From assembly GCA_963082975.1 (NCBI GenBank), contig OY720347.1, forward strand, positions 15,482,225 to 15,546,224: a stretch of 64,000 nt of DNA, in the 5' to 3' direction. Under the pieces are notes generated by a model, which saw only the letters and a program-made list of their open reading frames with translations, was not told the origin of the DNA and did no database searches. This DNA comes from Labia minor (taxonomy: Eukaryota; Arthropoda; Insecta; Dermaptera; Spongiphoridae). The translations under genes and the position numbers were made by a program. How positions within the stretch are numbered: the first letter of the stretch is position 1; the number at the start of each line of letters is the position of its first letter. This document shows, one piece after another, positions 55,978 to 64,000 of this stretch.

Positions 55978-56893
55978 ACAAATTGGGGAAAAATCAAACG
56001 GAATCCAATTAAATAAAAAAATTCAAGTATTAGGTAATGCAGACGACTTAAATATAGTAATTGCAATTAATGATAGAGTAGAAAAATTAATCGAAGCAGG
56101 AAAAGAGGTGGGGCTTGAAATAAGACAAAATATTTAGTAACATAGAAGAATAGTATTAACACACAAAGTCTTAACATACAAAACGTAGAATTTGAAAATG
56201 TAAATAATTTTTAAAATACTTAGATTCTGTAATAACGAAGGATAATAATAATCGAAAAGAATTTAAATCGAGGTTGCAATCGGGATATGCATGTTATCAT
56301 GGAGTAAAGAGGATTATCTCGTCAAAATTATTATCAAAGGGGATCAAAATGAAAATATATAAAACAATTATTTTGCCGGTTGTATTATATGAGTGTGAGG
56401 CATGGTCTATGACCTTAGGTGACGAGAGTAGATTTAGAATATTAGAGAATAGGATTCTGTGAAGCATTTATGGGCCAAAGAAAGTTGAGGTCACCGGCAG
56501 TGATGTATTGGTAAAATAAGAGGTAAGGGAACGTCGTTCCCCGGCGTTTCCCTCCCAATACACCACTGGTCACCGGGGAATAGCGGAGACTGCATAACGA
56601 TGACCTCTCCAGATATAGTTAGAATTAGAATTATAAAATCGAGAATGCTGTGATGGGCTGGGCACGTGGCTAGAATGGGAGAGGAAAGAATGACGAAAAA
56701 TTTATTGGTGGGGAGACCGAGTGGGAAACGCCCGCTTGGAAGAGCAAGGTCGCGATGGGTGGCTAATGTAGGAAGGGACGAGATGGGGAAGGTAGGGATT
56801 GCAGGGTTGTGACTCAGAATGGAGAAGTGTGGTTGCTGCGGCCAAGAACATTCGAGTTCCGTAGAGCCACAGAGATAGATAGATAGATAGATA
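55978..56893 (+). mobile_element. RTE-clade LINE 3' fragment, interrupted by a 71-bp hAT MITE
   Basis: It starts in the palm (QIGEKSNGIQLNKKIQVLGNADDLNIV, with YADD changed to NADD) and runs through LILPVVLYECEAWSMTLGDESRFRILENRIL, GHVARMGEERMTKNLLVGRPSGKRPLGRARSRWV-like blocks to gagccacagagatagatag and a (GATA)n tail at 56874-56892. atacct occurs at both borders (about 55969 and 56890) and may be the remains of a duplication. Frames are broken at several places. The MITE at 56498 interrupts it. Confidence 0.85.
56498..56568. mobile_element. 71-bp hAT-type MITE, family H3
   Basis: The ends cagtgatgtattgg (56498) and ccaatacaccactg (to 56568) form terminal inverted repeats with one mismatch. 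Perfect 8-bp duplications gtcaccgg lie at 56490-56497 and 56569-56576. The uninterrupted RTE copies (for example at 43543) show the empty site once, as ggtcaccgggg. The interior holds gggaacgtcgttccc, a near-palindrome. A longer relative starts at 62237. Confidence 0.92.
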
Positions 56894-57589
56894 CCTAGAA
56901 GATATATATAGTAAGTAGCTATAATAAAAAAAAAATCACAATCAATAAATTAACCTACCTCATTAATAATAAGAAAAATAACAGTTTAAAATTAGAAACA
57001 TTTCGATCATCTCTCAAATTAGTTAATTATAATAAATGTGAAATTAGATTCCTCCATTCAAACAAATATTAATTATGATTACACATACGCACACCTTCAT
57101 GGTATTCATTTATACATGGATATTAGGATATAAAAGTTATGCATATCTCTATTTGCAATTATATGAAATAATTTATATTTTATAATGAAGAAAAACAGAT
57201 TCACGAAATTACAATCTTTATAATAGTGCTTTATATTTATTTTAATTATATTATTTGTTTCTCTTTATCAAATCGCATATGGACGAGATTTAAAAACATT
57301 ACAACCATTTAAATTCATTTAAATTAAATAAATAAAAAATTTTATATGTACTAAAACGTAAGTAATAAAAAATATATGAATCATTGTTTCATTAGCGTTG
57401 GTATTTATTTCTATGTCCAGGAAAGTCCATTTGATCTTTCAATTTTTTTATTTTTTTTTTTTTTTTTTTTTTTAATCTCCCTCCTGAGTATGATTTATAT
57501 TATATTCTACTATGAATAAATTAAATAATTGACTTTTTTGTCAGTTTTTATGATTATTCTCTTTCTTCTTTAGCAATCTTGTTTGTGTC
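56894..57589. other. AT-rich stretch, nothing recognised
   Basis: Low-complexity A/T including a long poly-T tract (57447-57473). Confidence 0.5.
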
Positions 57590-58200
57590 GAATTAAAATC
57601 AAATCCGATTGTAATTGGTGAGAAATAAAAGGAATGCTATCAAGAACATGTGTTACACTTTAAAGCCACATTTTAACGAACCTGATGAATTAATCTACAA
57701 GGGAGCTCAGCTGATGGTATTGGATGGTGTTGGTTGTAAACCTTGCAGTTCACCCCTGCTCACCCCTAAGCAAAAGCATCCCTCGCGAATAACCAACCAT
57801 CCAGCCAATTGTAAAGGCGGAAACGACTCGTTGTACTCTGGCAAGAGTTGTGGGAACGTTTTTCAATCTCCTGTAAGCAAATACGTTAAACGATCAATTT
57901 ACCAATAGCCAATACGAGAATACACCCTCGGAACAAATTCTATAACGTTTTTATTTTGGTGGCGTCACCATTGAATGACATTTTCCGGTTTGACAGTGGA
58001 ATGGGGATGATTCGCTTCCTCTTCGGGACCTTAAGTGGCTTGATCGAGAAATATAATTACGAAGGGCGGGTGGTTGGATCAAGCTTAAATGTGGAGGATT
58101 TTGCCATTGGTGCAGGTACCTTACGATTTGGCTCGTTAGTCAAAACAAGATCATGTTGCCTAGCAACCAATCGGTTTCTATAATATTGGATTAGAAAGCT
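57590..58200. promoter_or_regulatory. Large GC-richer unique island, candidate regulatory element
   Basis: About 600 bp of complex, non-repetitive sequence contains two plus-strand frames (97 codons at 57615-57908 and 75 codons at 57956-58183) without recognisable domains. Motifs include aaatccgattgtaattgg (57602-57619), gttaaacgatcaatttacc, and an RFX/CCAAT composite at 58155-58171. It is the clearest promoter- or enhancer-like segment after the 37 kb island. An exon cannot be excluded. Confidence 0.38.
58155..58171 (+). promoter_or_regulatory. RFX X-box-like site abutting a CCAAT box
   Basis: gttgcctagcaac (58155-58167) is a near-perfect inverted repeat matching the RFX X-box core (CCTAGCAAC is the half seen in MHC class II X boxes). 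It overlaps by one base a CCAAT pentamer (58167-58171). Such composites are known from RFX/NF-Y-regulated promoters. Binding is not demonstrated. Confidence 0.45.
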
Positions 58201-58392
58201 TAAGGGAAAAACTTTTAGACATACGAGTGAGAGAAATTTTTTATAATATAATTTTTTTTCTCTATTAGTTAAAAAAATGGAATTAATTAAAAGAAATTTG
58301 ACTTTGATGAAAAATTAATATTATTACAAAGAAAGAGAAGAGGAAGGTAGAAATTAATTATAATTTACATATATATCGTATATAAAGCATAA

Positions 58393-59576
58393 CCAGCTGG
58401 TCAGAGCGCCTTCGGCGCTCTTCACAGCTGGACGGGTGCTCCGCCCCCTGTACCCCCGAGTGGTACATCGTATTTGGTTAAAAGTACTGGTACTTAAGTT
58501 AAAAAAATGATTCATTATTATTGGATTTGGCTGGTAATATTAATACCTGGGACACCGAGCATTCGCTCTACCCTTTGAAAAATATTGATATACAATTCTT
58601 TAATTATTTATTACAATTATTAAATGTTACACATTTGCATCAATCTGATTAAAATGAATGAACTTGTGCTCCTCAATAATACATAAATATATAATATATA
58701 CATATATTTTTTTTTTCTATAGTGTTTTTTTGAAAAACTGTTTAGCGCCCCAAGTGGTTATAAAACAAACAATTTTAGCTAGTATAATAAGATTAATCCA
58801 AGTAATATCGTCTATTTCTATTCGACACTATTTTCACTCCTTATGGTAGCGGCCCAGTCGATGATGTTATATGGATCGTTAATTAACCATTAACCATTCA
58901 CCGAATCGCCATTCAAATAATAACATACAAACAGAAAAGTAGGCGTGTTGATATAAAATATATACCTGTGACACCGAACTATCACTCGACCCTTTAACCA
59001 ATTTATACAATTTATTTTTATATACTTTAAAAATTTTACAATTTTTTAATTTAATCAGTAAATTAATTATATATTATTATTATTATTTGTGTCCCTTCAT
59101 ACAAAATGTAAATTCTCTTTTTTGATATGTTTTCCTAACATAAACAAATATTTTATAATATTTACCGGAGTATAATAAATTGATAACGTCATTTAATTCT
59201 CCTACTATATATCGAATCGAATATAAAGATAAATCTTCAAAACGTTGTGTGAAACAATTTCAAATAATTTAAATGTAAAACTATTAATGAAATAAAAAAA
59301 AATCAAATATATGAATATAATATAAATATTTTTAATTTTATTTTAAGAATAGATATATATATCTCACAGGCGGTGGTTGTGACGTCACATATATACATTT
59401 AAATTTAGAAGAAAAAAACTAATAAAAATGTAGTTTTCGTGAGATTTGATCAATAAAACACAATTTTTCTTTATAAATACTATCTCGGGTGTGAATTTCA
59501 AAAAAATCGTTAGAGCGGTTTTTGAGAACAATGAAACAAACAAACAAACAATTTTTACTCGTATAAGAAGATAAGA
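58393..59576 (-). mobile_element. Non-autonomous Helitron with both ends and correct A/T flanks
   Basis: On the minus strand the 5' end is A|TCTTATCTTCTTATACGAG (59576) and the 3' end is the hairpin agagcgcc-gaa-ggcgctct, then gaccag, CTGG (58396-58393) and T. The 5' 270 nt match the Helitron at 32492-32823; the 3' 110 nt match the ends of the Helitrons at 1-1522 and 52346-54391. It therefore joins two families. An internal block containing acctgkgacaccga is repeated (about 58547 and 58963). The segment at 59040-59085 matches 1310-1350. No coding sequence is present. Confidence 0.78.
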
Positions 59577-60621
59577 TTTGATGGTTATAAAAAGGAACAG
59601 CTCAGAATATTTGAAAGCTCACAATTTTATATTTAAAATTTTTTAATCATATTATAAAAATTCAAAATTCAGATATTTTAAATTCATTATTAAAAAACAT
59701 TTAATTTCTACTTGGAAACCAAAACAAAAAAACTCCAACGTTCTAAGATTCTATATTTTTTAATAATAATAATAATTTTTTTTTTAAATCTGTTCGCTCT
59801 ATTTCATTAACCGTGTCTGTATATTCTTGATTTTATGATGAAATTAAAAACAAATTAAAAGATAATTGTTTAGTCTAATGTATGTATGAAGGCTTTTGAT
59901 AAAACTTTACCTTTTTTGATTCAAAACAAACTTTCCTTAAGAAGTATATGACGATCACTTCTAGTTTACTATTAAAAATTATTTAAGTTTGCATATTGAT
60001 ATTCTATTTAGCTATCGTGTTTTATTATTTGACCAACAGAGGGCTCCACTAATTTTCCGGTGTTTTTTTTATAAGTTCAGTTTGGATATAAGAAGATTAA
60101 AAAATTAATTAATTAAATAATTTTCCTATATCCATACCGAACTTATAAAAACCAAAAATTAGTGAATAAGTTAATAACTAGTAAATTAGTCAATATACAT
60201 TATTAAATAGCTGCTCATTCATAACTAGTTTATATGCAAACTTAAATAATTTTTATCTCGTAAACTAGAAGCGACCACCACATACTTTTTAAGGATAGTT
60301 TGTTTTGAATCAAAAAAGGAAACTACTAGTAAAGTTTTATAAAAATACATCATACATACATTAGACCAGTGATTCCCAAACTATGAGCCGCGAAAAAATT
60401 TCCTTAGGGTGCGTTCACAAAGAAAGCTTGTTACAAGCGCTTGCAAGCTCCAACCGGCGCGAGAAAAGTCTACCTTGTATCAAACGTGTGCGTTCACAGA
60501 CAAAGCTTGTCCCGACTTGCAAGCGCTTGCTACAAGTTCTGACAAGCACGCAAGAACGTTTTCTACTTGTTTTCCGGCTCTTGTTGACCGAACCAGTCCA
60601 GTCAGTGGGACAACCGTGCAG

Positions 60622-60801
60622 ATGGATGTTGACGAACTGATTTCTCAAGTTTTTAGAAGAGGGGCTATTTGGGACAAACGCCTCAAACTACATGCAAATA
60701 GACTTCACGTGGATAAGTTGTGGAAGGAGATAGCATTAGAAATGAAAACTGACAGTAAGAAGAATATTTTACTATCAATTATTATTAGGTACTCAGAATG
60801 A
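60622..60801 (+). pseudogene. Harbinger-associated MADF/Myb-like protein, N-terminal part
   Basis: From the ATG at 60622 the frame reads MDVDELISQVFRRGAIWDKR, then LKLHANRLHVDKLWKEIALEMKTD. It has the tryptophan spacing and LI..V..R..IWD / LW.EIA pattern of the MADF (Myb/SANT-like) domain in the second gene of many Harbinger elements, which helps the transposase enter the nucleus and find the ends. The frame runs about 59 codons and loses similarity after KTD, where the deletion or an intron begins. The frame is open upstream to 60409, but that part overlaps the terminal repeat and looks non-coding. Confidence 0.68.
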
Positions 60802-60928
60802 TTAGAAGATGCATTGACTTTATATTTAAAGTTAAGTACAGTAGAATTTTTAATGGATAAATAAACCACGTAGATTCAAATTTAGGGTGTAATTAAACAT
60901 AACGTTTCGTCTGTACTATGGACAGACA

Positions 60929-61234
60929 TCATCCGTTGTACAAGAAAGAGTTAACTAGTCGTTCTTCGGCATGGATAGGTTGCTTATGCCAATTTCCCCA
61001 AAACTTGATTAGAACACTCTCAATTTTCTTAAGAATGTAACTAAACGTGGTTAACTCCATTCTCATATAAGAAAAAAACCTCACTTTGTCCAATTTCAAT
61101 TGAGGAAATAGATGGTGGTATTCCCCAAACCTACATCTTCCACGGTTAATTGCATGAACACCGACTTTCCTTCTTCGAATTTTTAATTCGATATTTTCAA
61201 GCAAAAATAACTCTTCATCACTTGAGGAAGACAT
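60929..61234 (-). pseudogene. Harbinger transposase, N-terminal part only
   Basis: The minus-strand frame starts MSSSSDEELFLLENIELKIR and continues RRKVGVHAINRGRCRFGEYHHLFPQLKLDKVRFFSYMRMELTTFSYILKKI, then IHAEERLVNSFLYNG. It matches the N-terminal region of HARBI1/PIF transposases (WVHxINxxRxxxGEFHHLxxEL...RFFxYxRMxxxTFxxLL, PxERLxVTLRYLxTG). The protein stops after this block, so the DDE catalytic domain is absent. The first residue of the canonical WVHP motif is a glycine here. Confidence 0.82.
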
Positions 61235-61478
61235 TGTCTCAACGAGAGCTCAGAAAAGTGGAAAAGACTAAAGCTTTCTTTGCAAGCGTTTGTTGTGTAC
61301 ACACAACAAAATTTTCAAGCGCTTGGAGCCAGCGCTGAAAACAAGTTACTTGAAACCAGCTTTCTTTGTGAACGCACCCTAATACTTGAAATTTTTTGCT
61401 TCTAAAAAAAAATCCGATGTATTATGAGAGCCGTATACCGAAAAAGTTTGAGAACCTCTGCATTAGACTAAACAATTA

Positions 61479-61850
61479 CCAATTGAAATTAAACTAAATC
61501 CTAAAAAAGATTAAAAAGAACCATCCTTGTAAATTATGTTCAATTTAGAATATAATATATATAATATACAATGGGACAAACGCCTCGGTATAAGTTCATA
61601 TTTTTCAAGTAGAATACTACATGTGTACACATACTCAGAAATTCGAACTCCCTAAATCAAAAGAGTATTATTCACTGTTAGAAAGACCAGAAAGAGAGGA
61701 AAGAGCTAAAAGTATAGCTGTAGTATATGAAAATTAAATGTCTCTTATAAAAACAGTAACAGTAACAGTAACACAATATCTATTGTCATCTCTACATTTC
61801 ACTTATGCAATGATGAGTTAAATGTCTATCTCATTCATGTATATTTATTT
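61479..61850. other. Mixed AT-rich stretch, nothing recognised
   Basis: It contains agtaacagtaacagtaacac at 61750-61771 (hexamer repeat). No gene was recognised. gacaaacgcctc at 61574 repeats a short block from 60673. Confidence 0.4.
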
Positions 61851-61893
61851 TTACCGACCGACGATAGTAAGGGAGGTATTGTTTTCATAGGTT
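61851..61893 (+). mobile_element. HINE family A, short terminal fragment
   Basis: ttaccgaccgacgatagtaa followed by gggaggtattgttttcatag matches the non-hairpin end of family A (reverse complement of 46815-46852). Similarity stops after about 43 bp. Confidence 0.75.
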
Positions 61894-62236
61894 TAAATAG
61901 TCTGAAACGAATTGTGTACTTATAGGAAATATAATGTAATATAATATAACCTATATAAAATATAATAATCTTTAAAATCTATATTTTTTATATATTTTGA
62001 AATTAAATGTATGTTTATTTTATCTAATGATATTCCTTAATTTAAATTATGAGAAAACTCAGCTGAAGAAATATTAGACTTACACTTTAAGATAATAAAG
62101 ATAATATATACCTAATTATTTCATTTCATTTAAATTATTTATGGATGATAAAACACATATCAATCATTGAGATAGATAATTGTTAATTGTTAATTAATAT
62201 ATTATGTAATAGACCTAAAACACTCTCTGAAATAAT
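61894..62236. other. AT-rich stretch, nothing recognised
   Basis: Low-complexity A/T sequence. Confidence 0.5.
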
Positions 62237-62500
62237 CAGTGATATATTGGTAAAATAAGAAATAAGGGAACGCATAGTGGGAGCAAAAAATAGTCCTATT
62301 TTCAGCAAAAAAAAAACTATTTTTTTCCATATAAGTTTTTTTTTTCTTATTCTTACTATACAAAATATTAACGAACACAAAAATAAATTTTAACATTAGA
62401 TTTAAGTGGGAGTTGTCGGAATATGAAAAAGTACTCGAAAGCAATCCAGTTCTGAAAAAAGGTAAGGGAACGTCGTTTTCATTTTCCTTTCTAGAAATAA
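62237..62500. mobile_element. hAT-type element of family H3, right end unresolved
   Basis: cagtgatatattggtaaaat followed by aagaaataagggaacg (62237-62272) matches the left part of the 71-bp MITE at 56498, and ggtaagggaacgtcgtt recurs at 62461-62477. The right terminal repeat was not found. The octamer gaaataat (62229-62236) recurs as gaaataaa at 62505-62512 and might be the duplication. Confidence 0.5.
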
Positions 62501-62796
62501 AAAATATTTTACTTTAATCTTACAATTAGTAGCACTTTTTAGCAAGAATAAGAATTATTAATTTTAAAAAAGAATCATATATTAGTTTCCTTACAATCTT
62601 TTACTTTTGTATTGTATAATAATATTCGCGAACTAACAAATAACCATTTATATTTTTTAAGCTATTTAACTTTATAATTTACTTTTTTAAACTGGTGTAA
62701 ATTGTAAGATATTTCATGATCCATAATAAATTTAATTTAATTCAAATAATTTTAATCAGGAATGGTGAATGAGACGTTTGGAAAATAGAAAAAAAT
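62501..62796. other. AT-rich stretch, nothing recognised
   Basis: Low-complexity A/T between the hAT remnant and the HINE copy. Confidence 0.5.
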
Positions 62797-63307
62797 GAGC
62801 TGTGGTCAGACACAGAACCGACAGATGAATTGAAATAAATTAATTTCCAAACAACATTACGAGTATATCCTTTATATATAAAGTATAAAATAAGAAAAAA
62901 AATTTTAAAACTTGAATTAAAATGACTAAATGATATTATCTTGGATTTTATTTTTAGTTTAATTACTCAAATATTAATTACTACTATATTTTAAGTGAAA
63001 TATTTTCCGACAATGAATATAAAATTAATATTTTGTAAACTTCCACTTCCGGTTTCTGGATGTACACCAAAAGTTGATGAATTGATGTTACTAAAGCATT
63101 AAGTAAATATGTCAAATTTTATCATAATCCGTTGAGCCGTTCAAGCTATGTATGGACATGCAACGGACGGATAGACGGACAGACATCATGTTGAAATACT
63201 TTTTTCTGTTATCAAAATGCATGATTCGTGGAGATATGTAAAAATCTCAACATGTGAAATTTGTTGTAAAAACAATACCTACCTTTCCTATCATCGGTCG
63301 GTAAAAA
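62797..63307 (-). mobile_element. HINE family A copy, 62.8 kb
   Basis: It runs from gagctgtggtcagacacaga and accgacagatg (hairpin side) through cttccacttccggtttctgg, caccaaaagttgatgaattg, ccgttgagccgttcaagc and a gacggatagacggacagaca tract to cctatcatcggtcggtaaaa. The gacgtcat region of other copies is replaced by an AT-rich segment, so this is a distinct subfamily. It is non-coding. Confidence 0.72.
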
Positions 63308-64000
63308 TGTCTTTTCTTTCAATAAAGAATGATATTTTCCATTTTAATAGTTACCACTTTACTCATTTATTTATTTATGGGTTTTCTTGAGAATTTTTTT
63401 CATTATAATTTATTTTCATATTTAATTTAAATATTTATTATTCATTATTTATTATTGTAATTTTTTTAATTAATTTTAATATGAGGTTTATTTTATTTAT
63501 AAATTTATCATTAAAAATGTAAATATATTTAGTCAAATTTATACAAATTTACATTTGTACTAATAATTATTTTGTATTTACCTGCGAATAAGTTATACTT
63601 AATTTTCAAATACTTCTTATTCTATGTACATGTTGAATTTATTATTGATTTTACAAATTCCATCTTAAAATATCTTATATACTTCTATAGACTAATAATT
63701 ACTTAAATATTAATTAATAATTAATCAAATTAGAGCTTTTACAATTTTATTAACAAAAAATTATATATTACAATATGTTATATCGTGACACGAAAATAGA
63801 TAAAAAAATATATAAAATTAACTAATAAAAATTTATAAGAATTATCAAAAAATTTAAAAACAAAATTAAACGACAAAACAGATTAAAAAATTTCAAATAT
63901 TTTTATGAAAAAAATCTAAAATAATAAACCTAACTAATAACTAACTAATAAATATCAACTAATAATTTATAAAAAAAAAAAATAAAGGACAAAATTTATG
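63308..64000. other. AT-rich stretch to the window end, nothing recognised
   Basis: Low-complexity A/T sequence with no supported features. Confidence 0.5.

Larger units (their letters stand above)
60407..61379. mobile_element. PIF/Harbinger transposon, internal-deletion derivative
   Basis: Terminal inverted repeats gggtgcgttcacaaagaaag (60407) and ctttctttgtgaacgcaccc (to 61379) are of Harbinger type, with TTA on the left and TAA on the right as the probable 3-bp target site. A second inverted block, caagcgcttg, is repeated near both ends. Two convergent partial genes remain, a MADF-type DNA-binding protein (plus) and the transposase N-terminus (minus), and both stop before their middle. 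This implies deletion of the catalytic part between about 60801 and 60929. It can only be non-autonomous. Confidence 0.88.
60367..61460. mobile_element. hAT-type MITE, family H2 copy 2, split by a Harbinger element
   Basis: The ends cagtgattcccaaac (60367) and gtttgagaacctctg (to 61460) are flanked by perfect 8-bp duplications cattagac (60359-60366 and 61461-61468). Without the inner Harbinger the MITE is only about 120 bp. Its right block gagagccgtataccgaaaaa matches the H2 copy at 46158. Confidence 0.9.
59863..61478. mobile_element. Long foldback (palindromic) element hosting nested transposons
   Basis: The left arm (59863 to about 60105) and right arm (about 60120 to 60366, completed at 61461-61478) are inverted copies: taattgtttagtctaatg (59863-59880) against cattagactaaacaatta (61461-61478), ttgattcaaaacaaact against agtttgttttgaatcaa, and tatttaagtttgcatat against atatgcaaacttaaata. 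The tip is near 60110. Small indels separate the arms. A hAT MITE is inserted in the right arm. No coding sequence belongs to the foldback itself. Confidence 0.8.

Noticed and set aside
57615-58183. Frames of 97 and 75 codons in the 57.6-58.2 kb island
   Set aside because: No domain or splice signals that form a gene; treated as part of a regulatory candidate.
62183-62444. Two overlapping minus frames
   Set aside because: They are translations of a hAT remnant and poly-A tracts.
1-64000. CRISPR arrays, tRNA or rRNA genes, LTR retroelements, Polinton or virus-derived sequence
   Set aside because: None was recognised: tandem repeats are microsatellites, the only tRNA-like sequences are SINE heads, and no gag-pol, envelope or capsid-type reading frame or paired long terminal repeats were seen.

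Overview
The window looks like very AT-rich arthropod (probably insect) nuclear DNA. It is an intergenic or long-intron landscape filled with transposable elements. No bacterial-type gene, tRNA, rRNA, CRISPR array, LTR retroelement or viral remnant was recognised. The insect assignment is an inference from the mix of Jockey-clade and RTE-clade LINEs, Tc1/mariner, hAT and Harbinger DNA transposons, Helitrons and Helentron-like short elements. The species cannot be named from the sequence.

The only long intact coding sequence is a Jockey-clade LINE on the minus strand (5655-9533). Its two open reading frames are unbroken: ORF1 with three zinc knuckles and ORF2 with endonuclease plus reverse transcriptase. 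They are joined by an overlapping TAATG stop-start, and the element is flanked by a perfect 13-bp target-site duplication. It is a young insertion that may still be able to move. An older, decayed relative lies at 45440-46015.

Most other recognisable sequence is mobile. (i) An RTE-clade LINE family with a (GATA)n tail left at least seven 3' or internal fragments, two of them (14521-15129, 43126-43870) with clean target-site duplications. (ii) Canonical Helitrons (TC start, hairpin plus CTRR end) lie at 1-1522, 52346-54391, 32492-32823 and 58393-59576; the first two carry the same internally deleted RTE reverse-transcriptase piece. (iii) Three families with subterminal inverted repeats and an end hairpin, resembling the DINE-1/HINE class, here called A (10235, 12868, 46222, 50004, 50240, 61851, 62797), B (3779, 37766, 41841) and C (10020). 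(iv) hAT-type MITEs of five families, most with 8-bp duplications. (v) An internally deleted mariner, a decayed Tc1-like element, a TA-flanked MITE and an unclassified MITE. (vi) A tRNA-derived SINE in two copies with duplications. (vii) A three-level nest at 59863-61478: a Harbinger deletion derivative inside a hAT MITE inside a long foldback element.

Against the AT-rich background stand GC-richer, non-repetitive islands of about 150-650 bp (2940-3360, 11810-12480, 15330-15600, 16180-16460, 19600-20170, 24960-25335, 27800-28110, 35480-35790, 37020-37500, 44200-44580, 51330-51660, 57590-58200). They contain homeodomain-like, TCF-like, RFX/CCAAT and similar motifs and look like host regulatory or exonic sequence. 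The best host-gene candidate is a 91-nt first coding exon at 37068-37158 on the minus strand. It encodes a signal peptide and ends in a good splice donor with a phase-1 intron, inside the most GC-rich island of the window. No downstream exon was found, so the gene is not identified. Remaining stretches are AT-rich sequence with (TA)n, (GATA)n and poly-A/T runs in which nothing else could be supported.
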